DNA of 64,000 nucleotides from Choanephora cucurbitarum (taxonomy: Eukaryota; Mucoromycota; Mucoromycetes; Mucorales; Choanephoraceae), in assembly GCA_025331435.1 (NCBI GenBank), contig JAIWNI010000002.1, positions 124,001-188,000 of the forward strand, given 5' to 3'. Positions within the stretch are counted from its first letter, which is position 1; each line of letters opens with the position of its first letter. Made by a program: the position numbers and the translations under genes. Positions 31,730-44,339 of the stretch are shown in pieces. Under the pieces are notes generated by a model. It saw only the letters and a program-made list of their open reading frames with translations, was not told the DNA's origin and made no database searches.

Positions 31730-32102
31730 GTAAAGCAACAAAGAACATCGCCACACATATTCACGATAAAGTACTCTGGACGTCTTTACATAAGCATAAA
31801 GCACTATCATATATAGTAGGTAAACCACGGGCCAGAGTTGTACACAGGAAAGTTAATGATTACTATCTACAATACTTTTATGTTCTAAGCTCAGTCACTG
31901 AATGACAGCATTTTCAGAGTTTCTAAGATTGTTTTATTGTCAAGATATAACCAAATCGACTAATTCCACTGAACATAAATAAAGAGTTGCTTATACAAAA
32001 CACACACATACACACAATGAGAAATGAGACGTAATATGTGTCAGTTCAATGCATAATTTTAGTCTAAAAAGTGAAATAGAAAAGAAAAAGAATGGAAACT
32101 GT
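31730..32102. other. Right flank of the inverted-repeat locus
   Basis: No gene seen. It probably includes the 3' UTR of the B56 gene. Confidence 0.5.
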
Positions 32103-34638
32103 TTAACTACTATTGTTGTCTATAGGGCTACTGGCAGCTGATGATGCAGCTCCTGGTGCTTGATTCATCACTTCATCCAAACTAACATGGCGAGACAGCT
32201 CATTGAAAACCTAGAGAAAAGAAGATATAAGAATGTTTACTAGGGAGAATAATGATGGACTTACAGTTTCGTCAACGGGTATAATAGACTTTCGTCTAAA
32301 TTGCTGAAATGACTGTTGGTTTGTGTTAAATTGTTGCTGTTTTTTAAAGAAGAAAAAAAGCAAGAAGAGTCAGTATGGTGCCCATGAACAATCTTATAGA
32401 AAAAATTACCATATCTGGATGGATAACATCATGATGCTCTTCGTGTTGGCTTGCAACAGCATCGTTCTCTTCATCAGTCATTGTATCGTAGTCTTCTTCC
32501 TGATACTCCCCGTAATCCTCCTCTTCTTCTTCGTCTGTTTCAACCTTGTTGGGAAATGAGAAGTTGTACATATCATCTGCTGTGGTCGTGATGGTCACAG
32601 AAGTCGTTCCAGATACTTTTCTCTGTAGGGTCTTCCAATTCTCCTCTCTTTCTCTCTGTCTTTTCCTTTCTCTATTCAATTTTTTTTTCAGCAACCTTTT
32701 TCTCTAACTATCTTTTTCAAAAAGAAGAAAAAAAAAGAAGCCTTCTTACATTTGTCTTTGATATTTGTATTGGTTTGCACATTCATCAAATAACTCGGGA
32801 TTGATGTCCATACATAGCTTTAGTGCATTATACACTAGGCCTAGAATCGTCCTGAATGGCAACATCAGCATTTTGCTTTCAGAATAACACTTCATTACTT
32901 ACTTGTTCCAGTGTGTCTTTGATGTCTTGTAGAGTGTTGGAAAGATAATGGGCATGATCGCTGTCATGTTTTCCGCCATCAAACTTACAATATACTCATT
33001 GTTCCAAAAATAAAGAGCACGCTCAGCTACCTGGAAATGAGTGTTTGATACACATTGCCCTAGTTTAGTGAACAAGGGAATCATCACCTGTTGGAATTCT
33101 GTATTGTCAATCACATCCAAGATCTCTTCTAATTCATTTAAAAACATGATTTCCTTTGGACTGTTGACTTTGGGCCAATAACGCAAGAGGCCGGTGATGA
33201 CTTCGGGAGCTAGTGCATGGTTCTTTTCTAGAAACTGAACTACGCAGTATGCCAATTGAGGATGATACAATACAAGCGATTTCACCTTGTGAAGAGGAAT
33301 CAATACACGTCTCAAAAAGAGCTTGTGTTCTTCTTTCAATGGTAATGCAAAGCCATTAATGATGGATCCTAATATCTCGAGTAGTTCAGCAATGCCATTG
33401 TGTCGTTCCGTCTCGTAGATGAACTGAAAGAAGATGTTGTTGATAGATCGACGGATAAAGGCTCTTAGATTAAGAAACTTGCCGTAGATACGATGAAGTG
33501 TTGTCTTGAGAAAATCTCTTTCTCGAGGGTCTTCACTATCAAATAGTTCCAATAACTACACGCAACATCTTTTCAGTCTAACTCTTCATATTCCTTTTCT
33601 GTTGAACCCTTACATTACCTGTAAAATAAACTTTTGGTCGATGTATTTCTTGCCAAAGTTGATGTTAAAGTCTGGTGCCTCTAGAAATCGCAAGAAGAGT
33701 TCATATACAATCTGCAGGTGTGGCCAGGCCAATTCCAAGACAGGCTCATCTTCTTCTGGATCATAGGCATCGCCAGTGGGATTGACTTGAGGTGGAATGG
33801 TACGAAACAGATTGACGGCGAACTAAACGACTGTTATTGAATGTTTGTAGAGAAATAGGTTTAGATATAGATAGCTTTACCAGTTTGACGATCTCTGGAT
33901 AAGGCGCTTCTGTTGTAAATACGCCCATGTTATTGCCAATATATTCTAGTATCTCTTGCAGTGTATATCGTTTGATTTCTTTCTTGTTCAATTCAGCAGA
34001 AGGATCTGAAAAATCACAAATCACCATACATTGGCGCAGTTTTTGGATCAAGAGATCCGTTCGCAAGTGAGGTGGAAACTCTTTTTTTAAAAAAATAAAA
34101 GAGTTGATAACTGTTGCCTGTTTACTCTATTTTTTTTTAATGAAAAATTACCATGAAAGGCAGGTGTGCGTTCCAACTGAACTTGTTCTCTTGGGTGAAA
34201 ACGAGACGATTTTTGACGTCTAGGTGATTTACTGACAGGTATTTGATCTCTAGATGCATTTTTCAATCGATTGATAGGTCCTGTTTTCGGAATATCTCTT
34301 TCACCTCTATGGGCTGTAGGTGAACGAAGCTAAGGCGTATAATCAATATATGCATATTTCTTTTTTTTTAAAAAAAAAAGATCTTACAGGTGGAGAATCC
34401 TGTTGAGCGGGCACGAATATGATGGGATGAGGAGGCATTGTGCTTCTATGTGGGTTGATAGTTTGACTGCTCACTGTTGGTGTCACTTCTGCTTCTGTTG
34501 AAGAAGCCGATGTAGAAGAAGGGTTGTTGCTTGAGTCTGGTAGCTTCTATAGAGACATAGATATAAATATTGCACTTTATTGCCAGCAATGAATGTGTAA
34601 GCTAATAATATATGTACATTTCCAGTCCATTCTTTCAT
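32103..34638 (-). CDS. RTS1: PP2A regulatory subunit B56 (B')
   Basis: Ten exons: 34618-34638, 34388-34546, 34152-34329, 33881-34080, 33619-33822, 32903-33555, 32750-32851, 32410-32701, 32265-32336 and 32103-32210. They give 662 aa. Residues about 1-120 are disordered and Ser/Pro-rich. The HEAT-like B56 core starts around [17 protein letters not shown] and includes [53 protein letters not shown] and [21 protein letters not shown] basic helix ([19 protein letters not shown]) and an acidic tail follow. The subunit directs protein phosphatase 2A to LxxIxE-containing substrates in cell-cycle and stress control. Exon 8 uses the second AG of TTAGAG, the only choice that keeps frame. The first exon codes seven residues. 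Confidence 0.93.
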
Positions 34639-35799
34639 TGTCGATTTGTTTTCTTTTTTTGTCTAACAATAAGTCCTTGTATAAAAGATGCTTGAAAGAG
34701 AGACAGAAAAAAAAGGGATGATGTCTTTATTTTTTCCTGCCAGTGAGTAATACGGAGTTTCACTTCATCGTTCTCTTTTCTCCGACTATGAGGAAAGTCC
34801 GAACAAGCTTCGAAGATGATAAATGAACGCATGCAAATGCAAGTATTTTTGGCTTGAAGTTATCTAGCATGTTCATGGACTATGATAAAAAAAGAGAGAG
34901 AGAGAGAGAGATAAAAGATAGATTGGAATACTGGCAAGTTAACAAGTATGTCAATGACAGCCTGTCAATTGTATATCTAGACAAGCTATAGACTTATTTG
35001 CTTCAAATCTTAGATAAGATATTTGAATAAAGGAAGCTTTATGGTGCTAACACGAATTAAGCTTCAAGGTTTCACTTAGAAACCAGATGAAGCGAGAATG
35101 CAGGACCGTTGCTTAGCAGGCAACAATTCAAGAAGAAAAAAAAATTAGACTATAATATAAGCAAGGCTAAATCGATCAAGAACAAAAAGAAATCGGCGTT
35201 TTATTATTGAAAATTATGCATAATTTGTACTGTTGACCATTACTTTCTGTTAGTTTTAGGCAAAGATTGAAAAAATAGTCCAAAATTGAATTTGTTGGTT
35301 GGCTCTTGTTTATCTCATTTTTGTTTGATTTAGAGACACACAATTGATATCCATAGAAGCAAGAGCTTCTTCCTTTTTCTTTTATGCCAATGCTTGAAAT
35401 TGACTGAAGAACTTTCCTCTTAACTCAAAGTCAGGCGGGGATAGAGGGGAAAGGAAATAAAATAAAGAGAGGCCAAATAAGGAAATAAAAAGCGACAGGC
35501 AACAATTCATTTGAGGCCAATTGCATGAACTATCAGAGAGAAGAATCGATTGCAATTGAGTAATACACCATACAAAATGGTATTAACAATGAGTCAATAA
35601 CCCAAAAAAAAGTGCCTGAAACTGCGGCTTCAAATCGATTGTCAAGTCATAGCCAATTATTTTTATTTATCGCGACTTGTCATAACTTCACTTTCAACAG
35701 TGTGGCTTATTCGGATGTTTAAAAAATAAAACTTGCCCTTCCGTATTGTATATTTTTTCTTCTTTTTTTTTTTCTTTAACTCCCAAAAAAAACCTCACT
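34639..35799. other. Divergent promoter region between B56 and IleRS
   Basis: No gene. It contains an (AG)n run at about 34892-34910 and T/CT-rich tracts before the IleRS start. Both flanking genes are read outward from it. Confidence 0.6.
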
Positions 35800-38700
35800 A
35801 TGTCTTTGGCTGACTGTAAGTAGCATATAGACAAACTTTATTTTGTATCATATATTCACGTATCTTTTTTTTTTCAAGTGTCTGGTCAATTTAAGTAAAT
35901 TAGAAAAAAAAAATTGAAGCGTGTACTTTATGTCAGATAGATTGATTTTTCTTTATTTTATAGCTTCCCTAAGGAGGAAGAAAAAATCCTCGAGTTCTGG
36001 AAGGAAATCGATGCTTTCCAAACTTCCATGAAACTCAACAAGGACAAGCCTGTCTTTGCTTTCTACGATGGTCCTCCATTTGCCACTGGTCTTCCTCACT
36101 ATGGTCACTTATTGGCAGGTACCATCAAGGATATCGTCACCCGTTATGCTCACAACACTGGTCACCATGTTGAACGTCGTTTCGGTTGGGATACCCATGG
36201 TCTTCCTGTTGAATACGAAATTGACAAGAAGTTGGGTATCACTGGTAAGCACGATGTGATGAAGATGGGTATCGACAAATACAACGCCGAATGTAGAGCC
36301 ATCGTCATGAGATATGCTGGTGAATGGCGCAAGACAGTTGAGCGTATGGCTCGTTGGATCGATTTTGACAACGACTATAAGACCTTGAACCCTACTTTCA
36401 TGGAAACTGTCTGGTGGGTCTTTAAGCAATTGTTTGAAAAGGGTCAAGTGTATCGTGGTCAAAAGGTAAAAAAAAAAATAGATTGGAAAAAGGAGGGAAG
36501 AACTGTTGATTGATCTCTTTGTGATAGGTCATGCCTTACTCTACTGGTTGTACTACACCTTTATCTAACTTTGAATCCTCTCAAAACTATAAAGATGTCA
36601 ACGATCCTGCCGGTAAAGAAGTGAACGCGAAAGAAGCCAATATGTATCTAAACTTATTTTTTTTAAAACTTTAGTTGTCGTTGGTTTCCCTTTGGTCAGT
36701 GATCCCTCTGTTCAATTGTTAGCATGGACCACTACCCCTTGGACCTTGCCTTCCAACATGGCTGTTTGTGTTCACCCTGAATTCGAATACGTAAAGATCC
36801 GTGATGAAGCTACCGGCAACACCTACATCTTGATGGAAAAGCGTCTCACCATGCTCTACAAGGACCCCAAGAAGGCCAAGTTCACTGTCCTTGAAAAGTA
36901 TAAGGGTGCTGATATGGCTGGTTGGGAATATGTCCCCATGTTTGATTTCTTTGCTGAAGAGTTCAAGGGCAAGGCCTTTAAGGTGTTGGTGGATACCTAT
37001 GTTACCGATGACTCTGGTACCGGTATTGTCCACAACTCTCCTGCCTTTGGTGAAGACGATTACCGTGTTTGTCTCAGTAACGGTGTCATCACTGCTGATG
37101 GTCACTTGCCTTGTCCTGTCGATGAATCTGGTATGTTCACTGAAGAAGTACCTGAATACAAGGGCATGTACGTCAAGGATGCTGACAAGGTCATCCAAAA
37201 GGATATCAAGGCCAAGAACCGTATGATTGTTCAATCTCAATTTATGCACAGTTATCCTTTCTGTTGGAGATCCGATACTCCTTTGATCTACAAGGCTGTT
37301 CCTGCCTGGTTTGTCCGTGTCACACCTATCATTGATAAGATTTTGGCCAATAACGAACAAATGCGCTGGTAAAGAAATCAAAGAGTAGACTAAGCCATGT
37401 GTATTCATCCTTTGATTTTTTTTTTTAGGGTTCCTTCTTTTGTTCAAGAAAAGCGTTTCGCCAACTGGATTTCCAATGCTCGTGATTGGAACATTTCTCG
37501 TAACCGTTATTGGGGTACTCCCATCCCTATCTGGGTCAGTGAAGATTTCGAAGAAATTGTCTGCGTTGGTTCCATTGCTGAATTAGAAGAACTCAGTGGT
37601 GTTTCTCCCATCACTGATATTCACCGTGAAAGCATCGATAACATCACCATTCCTTCCAAGAAGGGCAAGGGTGTCCTCCGTCGTATCGAAGAAGTCTTTG
37701 ACTGTTGGTTCGAATCTGGCTCTATGCCTTATGCTCAACAACACTATCCTTTCGAAAACGCCGAAAAGGTCCAATCTTCCTTCCCTGCTGACTTTATCTC
37801 TGAAGGTATCGATCAGACCCGTGGTTGGTTCTATACTCTCTTGGTCTTGTCCACTCACTTGTTTGACAAGCCTCCTGCCAAGAACGTCATCGTCAGTGGT
37901 CTCGTCTTGGCTGGTGATGGTAAGAAGATGTCGAAGCGTCTCAAGAACTATCCTGAACCCGGTCTTGTGATGGACAAGTTTGGTTCTGATGCCTTGAGAC
38001 TCTACTTGATCAACTCTCCTGTCGTCCGTGCCGAAACCTTGAAGTTCAGAGAAGAAGGTGTCAAGGATGTCATCTCTAAGGTCTTCTTGCCTTGGTACAA
38101 CGCCTACAAGTTCTTCCTTACTCAAACTGCTGTCTTGAAGAAGGACTTTGGCTACGAATTCCAATACGATGCTCACATCAAGAAGTCTGACAACGTGATG
38201 GATCGTTGGGTCTTGGCTTCCTGTCAATCCCTTATCAAGTTCATTCGTGAAGAGATGGGTGCCTACAGACTGTACACGGTTGTTCCTCGTCTGTTGAACA
38301 TGGTCGATACATTGACCAACTGGTATGTCCGTTTCAACCGTAAGAGATTGAAGGGTGAAAACGGTCTGGATGATGCCAAGTTGGCCATGAACACACTTTA
38401 TGAAGTCTTGTTCACCTTGTGTCTCACCATGGCTCCTTTCACTCCTTACTTGGTTGAGAACATGTACCAAAACCTCAAGAACTTTTCTCCCAAGAACCCC
38501 AACGTCGTTGATGACCGTTCCATTCACTTCTTGGACTTCCCTACTGTTCGTGAAGAATACTTTGATCCCGAGATCGAACGTGCTGTTGGCCGTATGCAAG
38601 CCGTGATTGAATTGGGTCGTACCATCCGTGAACGCAAGAACATCTCCCTCAAGACTCCCTTGAAGGAATTGGTGGTCATCCACAACGATCCTCAATACCA

Positions 38701-39340
38701 TGCTGATGTCAAGGCTCTTGAGAGTTACATTGTTGAAGAATTGAACGTCCGTACTCTTGTTGTTACCGACAACGAAGACAAGTACGGTATCAAGTACAAG
38801 GCTGAAGCTGATTGGAAGACATTGGGTCAAAAGCTCAAGAAAGATGCCATGAAGGTCAAGAAGGGTCTTCCTGAATTGACCAGCGATCAAATCAAGGAGT
38901 TTGTCCAAACCAAGGAAATCATGGTCTCTGGTATCAAGGTGACTGATGAAGACTTGAATGTCATTCGTTACTTTGATGCCTCTGATGATGCTCTCTATGA
39001 AGCTAACACTGACAAGGACTCTTTGGTCTTGATGGATGTCAAGTTATATCCTGAATTGGAAGAAGAAGGTGTTGCTCGTGAAATCATTAACCGTGTTCAA
39101 CGTTTGAGAAAGAAGGCCAACCTCTTGCCTACAGATGATATCAACATGTATTATAACTTTACTGCTGATCTGTCTGCTGAATTAGAAGCTGTCATCAAGA
39201 ACCAAGAAGCTACCTTAGTGAAGGTCATCAAGAAGCCTTTGCAGCCTTTTGACAAGATGACTTCTGATGAAAAGCTTATTGCTGAAGAAGAACAAGATGT
39301 CAACGGTATCAAGTTCAACCTTATTTTCGCTAAGCATTAA
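35800..39340 (+). CDS. ILS1: Cytosolic isoleucyl-tRNA synthetase
   Basis: Six exons (35800-35815, 35879-35894, 35964-36465, 36528-36612, 36675-37368, 37429-39340) give 1074 aa, normal for the cytosolic enzyme. The first two coding exons are 16 nt each. Exon 2 is needed to read [14 protein letters not shown] in frame. The class I HIGH motif is HYGH (56-59, in [12 protein letters not shown]) and the KMSKS motif is KMSKR (about 603-607). The CP1 editing domain carries [13 protein letters not shown]. The anticodon-binding domain follows [12 protein letters not shown]. The enzyme charges tRNA-Ile. Codon use is strongly biased (AAG, GGT, GTC, CTC), as expected for a highly expressed gene; this bias also produces a long antisense frame. 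Confidence 0.96.
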
Positions 39341-39715
39341 GTTATATGTTCTGTATTTACTCTCTCTTTTATAATTATCTTTTTTAGAAATAAATTGTAT
39401 TTAAAACAGTGATAGTTTAGGGAAATAGTCGCCAAATATAGAAGTTTAGTCCACAAAAGACTTTATCAGTCACACAAAAAAGGTCATACAAGAAGAACTT
39501 GTTGTTATCAATAAGAAGAATATTTTGTCTGATTCTTATTGGTGAGCACGATGATTCTATCAAAGCTTATTTATGGTAATTCACTCTGACTGTAACAAAT
39601 CAAATCCAAGGCAACTTAAAGTGTGTGTTGCCATTAAAAAAAAAACTTTATCTTGTTTCATCACAAAGCGCATTTTTTATTTATTTTTTTTTCTCTCTCT
39701 TCTGATTTAAAAATA

Positions 39716-41287
39716 ATGGGCACTGTATTATCGTATTGTATTCCAATTGCACTCACCTTCCTTATCACCAAGGTAGCAGAACGATTTCTCTGGGTCAATA
39801 AACGAGCAGATGGTACTCAAAAAGAAGCTTGGCCACCCAGTCCCTCAGGTTTGCCCTCTTTCACCAACGCCTACAAACTATTCGAAAAGGAAACATACCA
39901 TCAACTGACACGATGGCATGAGGAACTTGGCGACTTTTACTCTGTCCTGATCGGCCAAAAACGTATCTTGGTTGCCAACACAGCTGAACTGGTGCAAACA
40001 CTCCTTGTCGAAAAGGAACAATACAACTCATCCCGTCTACAGTCAGATACACTCGAGCGTCTGTTGACAGATCAATGCAAGACGGTATTCACGGCTGAAT
40101 TCTCGCTCTATTGGTCTCGTCTGCGCCGTGCCATCTTTGGTGCGATCGGTAAGGCCACAGAGGCTTCTTCAAGGTACATTCAGGCACAGACAAACAAATT
40201 GATCTATGGGATTGGTGAACAGGGTAATCGTTTGACTGCCAACGCACTGAGACAGGTCGTCAACATGCTTGCCATGGACACCGCCCTGGCTTTGGTCTAT
40301 GGTGAGCAACACGGACAGGATACGGCTGCCATGGCTACCTTGATGCAGCAGTTGGAATCGCTAGAGGCTCGTCAGACACGCAAATACAACCGTATGGCTC
40401 AGTTCTTTTCATTCATCAATGCCTGGCTCGATATCGTCAGTCTCTTCTCGCTCAATTCACAAACACTCACGCCACGTAACAAGATCCTAGAGACTGTGTT
40501 GCCTTCGTTTGTGTCTGTCTATGCACTGCGCGACCCCACCGTGCTCCCTCAAGATAAGTTGCCCTTGGCTGGTTCCAACGAGCAACTGAACTCGATTGTC
40601 AAGAGCCTCCTTCAGGTCGAGCCTTCCAAGAACGATCCAGAAGTCACTCAGCTCTCCAAAGACGAAATCCTAGGCAACTCTGTCCATCTGATGTTACATG
40701 CCTATGTCTACCTGGCCTCCACTCTCTTTACACTCATTCAACGATTGGCTACCGAACCTGCATTTCAAGAACGGTTATGGCAAGAACACGATAAGGAAGT
40801 CTTGGCCACTGCCTTTGTGCGTGAAAGTATGCGACTCGATCCCCCCAATCACCTGCTTGGCTATGGTGCCCGTACAGACTATGAACTGGATGTCAAAGGT
40901 AGACTGTATCGTGTGGATGCTGATAGTGAAATTGTGGTCAATGTGGATGCTATTCACCAAAACGAACGTTATTATCCTCATCCTCACCAATTCAATCCTG
41001 ATCGTTTCCTCAAATCCGAAAAGAAGACAGTCTCGCTCATGACACCCGATGCCACAGGGAAAAAGACAGCACGTGATCATCTGGCCTTTGGAGCAGGTCG
41101 TCGTGTCTGTCTGGGCAGTCGAGTGAGTGAGGCATTTCTGGTATCTAGTCTCTTACGACTCAATCAGGCCTATCGACTTGAAGGTGGTGATGTCCTAGAG
41201 AAAACAGAATCAACCACCAGTATCTGGCATTGGACAGGTCGAACAGAAACAAAGGGTGCTAGTATAGAGTTTATTAAGAGATCATAG
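39716..41287 (+). CDS. Cytochrome P450 monooxygenase
   Basis: Intronless, 523 aa from the ATG at 39716; the open frame upstream lacks an ATG. Residues about 3-22 form an N-terminal membrane anchor for the ER. The ExxR pair is in VRESMRLDPP (about 369-374), the PERF-like segment is FNPDRF (about 432-437), and the haem-binding loop FGAGRRVCLG starts at about 458 with the axial Cys near 465. All core P450 elements are present, so it is likely active; the substrate cannot be told. It belongs to no family I can name. Codon use is richer in C-ending codons than most neighbours. Its stop is 7 bp from the stop of the convergent Zn2Cys6 regulator. Confidence 0.93.
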   Translation: MGTVLSYCIPIALTFLITKVAERFLWVNKRADGTQKEAWPPSPSGLPSFTNAYKLFEKETYHQLTRWHEELGDFYSVLIGQKRILVANTAELVQTLLVEKEQYNSSRLQSDTLERLLTDQCKTVFTAEFSLYWSRLRRAIFGAIGKATEASSRYIQAQTNKLIYGIGEQGNRLTANALRQVVNMLAMDTALALVYGEQHGQDTAAMATLMQQLESLEARQTRKYNRMAQFFSFINAWLDIVSLFSLNSQTLTPRNKILETVLPSFVSVYALRDPTVLPQDKLPLAGSNEQLNSIVKSLLQVEPSKNDPEVTQLSKDEILGNSVHLMLHAYVYLASTLFTLIQRLATEPAFQERLWQEHDKEVLATAFVRESMRLDPPNHLLGYGARTDYELDVKGRLYRVDADSEIVVNVDAIHQNERYYPHPHQFNPDRFLKSEKKTVSLMTPDATGKKTARDHLAFGAGRRVCLGSRVSEAFLVSSLLRLNQAYRLEGGDVLEKTESTTSIWHWTGRTETKGASIEFIKRS

Positions 41288-41294
41288 TAATAAA

Positions 41295-43535
41295 TTAGAG
41301 AAAAGATTGATCAAATTGCGTTTGAAGGTGATGAATGAATTCGTGTGAAGGATCTTTTCGTTCCACTTTAGATTGAATGACATCTAGGCATAACAGGAGA
41401 TTGGCTCTGATTCGATCTAGTGTCACTGATGGATCGTTGGGTTGCTGATATCTAAATCGTGCGGCCCTTAAAAGTACATCCCACGCATTCATCACCCATC
41501 TAAGATCCAGAGGGCATGAAAAATGACGTGTGAGAAAGAACTGGATTAGCCGTACAGAATCCAATGCGACACGAACGGCCGTGTGCATCAGAGGCATACT
41601 GAAATTGATCTGAGGTAGCTTAAGAGAACGCACAATACGGATCATGAAATCTTCTCTTGATTCTTCCATGTCAGAAAAAAAGCCTTGATGGTGTTGTCGA
41701 AAGTAATCGAGCTTGCGAAAGAAATGCTTGAGCCATACATACTGTTTGGTATCCAACAGCGTCTCTTGGGTTGCCTGGTTGGGATCGTTTGAATAGATGG
41801 TCTCCTTTAGTTTTGAAATCAGTTGTTCTGTATCCAGTGACTTGTCGATGGGTATCTTGGGCATGTACGATTTGGCCATAATCAAATACTCGTTGTAGAG
41901 AGAGAGAAGTGAGATAAGACGAAATGGGCTTTGACCACATTCTAACTCGAGTACAGTAAAGAACTCAAGATCAGGTAGACTGTCAAACAGAGGTAACGAG
42001 AGTTGAAATTCTTTAGGTAAAAGCTGACGATACCAATGCCGCATGGCCATTTCGATATGGTGACCAAAGAGATTGATATAGGTGGGTAAATCATCACCCT
42101 CACTATGAGAGATGGCGCGTTTGATGTTCTCACGCAACTGAGCAAGATGGTGATAGAGTCTGAGTGCTTGACGTTCTAGCGGTGAGTCACCGGGCATGAT
42201 GCGACTAGGCCCAATATCGTATGAATCCATCAACTCAAAGAATCGCATGGGTGCCATTCGTTTGTCTCTAAAGTTATGCGTCCATATGTTCTGTACTTCC
42301 AGCACCGATTGAAGATGGCGTAGACAGTTACTGAGACGATCCAACATGTAGACCTCTACCGATTGAGTGTCTTGTTTGGTCCAGCCAAATTGAGGTATCA
42401 ATAGATCACGAATACGCAGGGCATGACTGAGATAGAAATCAGCCTCGGTCACTGCATTTGTCTTGATCTTATAGAGTGATAGATAAGTGTAGGTCATCAA
42501 GGTCTCAATGGAAGACTCATCAAAGCGATCCTCAATTAACTCACGCGCCTGTTCAAAGAAGAAGAGGGCATACTGAGATCGCGACTCTGACGGGATGATG
42601 CTGTCTAGATGTTTGCAGTCAAGATGACAGATGACAGAACAGAGTGCAAAGATGACTGGAGAATGCATGTCTGTCATGAACATCTCAAGAAAGCCAGTTC
42701 GATAGATAGAGAAATGATGAAAGTGCATACAGTCAAAATAGGCTTCAATCAGAGACTTTAGGATTGAACTCAGTTGATGGTGAGGTATAACATGAGTGAT
42801 TTCCTTGGGGGGTATATTGAACAAGAGAGAGGGTGTGTATTTAGTGATACTCTTAAACTTGGATTTGCCGTATTTACGCCAGACGATGATACTCATGGCA
42901 TGAGCAGTAGGATCCTTATGAGAAGAAGGAGAGATGTTAAAGGGAAATGGTATCGTGTTGGTCTGTTGTTGATGGACTGCTGTGGTAAACATGCTACTGA
43001 CACAGGCCATCAGTTCAGAATGGGATTTGATATTGGTCTCTATTGTCATGTTGCCATTCTGGACAGTCAATCGCCAAGGTTTAGCTGGGTTTTCATCTGA
43101 CTTGGAAACTGCTGCTTGAATATGTTTCGTGCGTACAATGGGCAGACAGACATTGTCTACACTGTTATCATCTAATGCATCATCCAGAGAGGCAGGAGGA
43201 GAAGGGTAATGATCAGCACCGGTCTTTTCGTTTGCTAATTTCAAGATACTGATTTCTGATTCCATAGAGGTTATCTGTTGTTGTAATTGGTTGATTTGGT
43301 TCATGTATTCTAATTCCTGTATGTATTCTAGATCTTTAGGTGAAGGCATAGTGATATAGATACATTCTGTGCCATTTTTAGAACACCTAAAAGCATAAGT
43401 TAGCCAAGACAATAGTAGAAATCAAGCCAAATCCTACCTTGCACAAGGTTGTTCGTAAGAACATTTCCTTTTTTTCTCTCGGCATCCGTTGCAGGGTGAT
43501 TTCTTGGTCGGCGTTAGATCAAACTGAGCTTGCAT
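41295..43535 (-). CDS. Zn2Cys6 fungal transcription factor
   Basis: Exons 43438-43535 and 41295-43386, joined across a 51-nt intron that splits the zinc cluster, give 729 aa. The binuclear cluster is at C15, C18, C25, C31, C34 and C41 (spacing 2-6-5-2-6), followed by a coiled-coil dimerisation helix (about 52-82). The middle region (about 220-500) has the fungal-specific transcription factor domain: LSSILKSLIEAYFDCMHFHHFSI, then EQARELIEDRFDESSIETLM. It acts in the nucleus on CGG-type sites by family rule. Convergent with the P450 gene with only 7 bp between stops, so the 3' UTRs overlap. Control of the P450 is possible but not shown. Confidence 0.92.
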
Positions 43536-44253
43536 GACCGCAAAAATAAACTAAGGTACGAAATAGATAGTTAAAAAAAAAGAAAGGGAAAAAATAATTA
43601 GAAAAAAAAAGAAAGGTACAATGTGTCGCAGCATAGTGTGGCTATGGTAGTGTGGCAGTCACACTCATTGCTTCTTAGAGAAGTTGATGAACTAGGGCAT
43701 TGACCATCCAAATGAAACAGTTGTACTTAAACCTGTCAAGACCATCTTTTTTTGAGAAAAAAGATAGAATCTGATAAAGAAAAGATCCAATCAAAACAAA
43801 AAGAAATATGAACCAATCTTGTTGAATCATGTCACAATGCATAGCAATGGCTTTATTGCGCAATTAGGCAATTTATACAGAAGAGAACAAGGAAGGTATG
43901 TACTAGTCATCTGATTGGACAGACTCAAGTAGTTAAGGAAAGAAAGAATCTGATTGGTTTTGGCTATCAGACTTTGATCCAATTATCTCTATTGGTCAGA
44001 TAAATAATGATTATTGTAAGACATCTTTCTCATCTTTTTTTTTCTTTAGTAATTCATTCTTTATATATCTCCTTGATAATTTTTCATAAATGTCTAATTT
44101 CATTCTTATTTTTTTTTTATCTGATTTTAATTGTATGAATCATTTTAGGGGGTGAAAAGAAGATAATCTTTTTTTGGGTTTGTCATAGCGGGTCTAAGAA
44201 AATGAGTCATGACAGGCTATTTATGATCAATCGATTGAAACTCCTATTCTTAC
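43536..44253. other. Divergent promoter region, regulator and cyclin
   Basis: No gene seen. It serves the Zn2Cys6 gene leftwards and the cyclin rightwards. Confidence 0.55.
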
Positions 44254-44261
44254 TATAAATA
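44254..44261 (+). promoter_or_regulatory. TATA box of the cyclin gene
   Basis: TATAAATA, 86 bp upstream of the ATG at 44340, followed by a C9 tract and CT-rich leader. Confidence 0.65.
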
Positions 44262-44339
44262 CCAGTGAAGAAAATTTTTGTTATTTCAATCCCCCCCCCT
44301 CCCTCTCACTTTCTTTCTTTCTTTTTTCCTTTTAAATCA

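Noticed and set aside
24422..31732. GTA as a target-site duplication of the inverted-repeat locus
   Set aside because: Left copy is separated from the arm by one extra base; a 3-base match is expected by chance.
37583..38908. 441-codon antisense frame within IleRS
   Set aside because: A by-product of the strong codon bias of the sense gene; no recognisable domain and it overlaps a certain CDS entirely.
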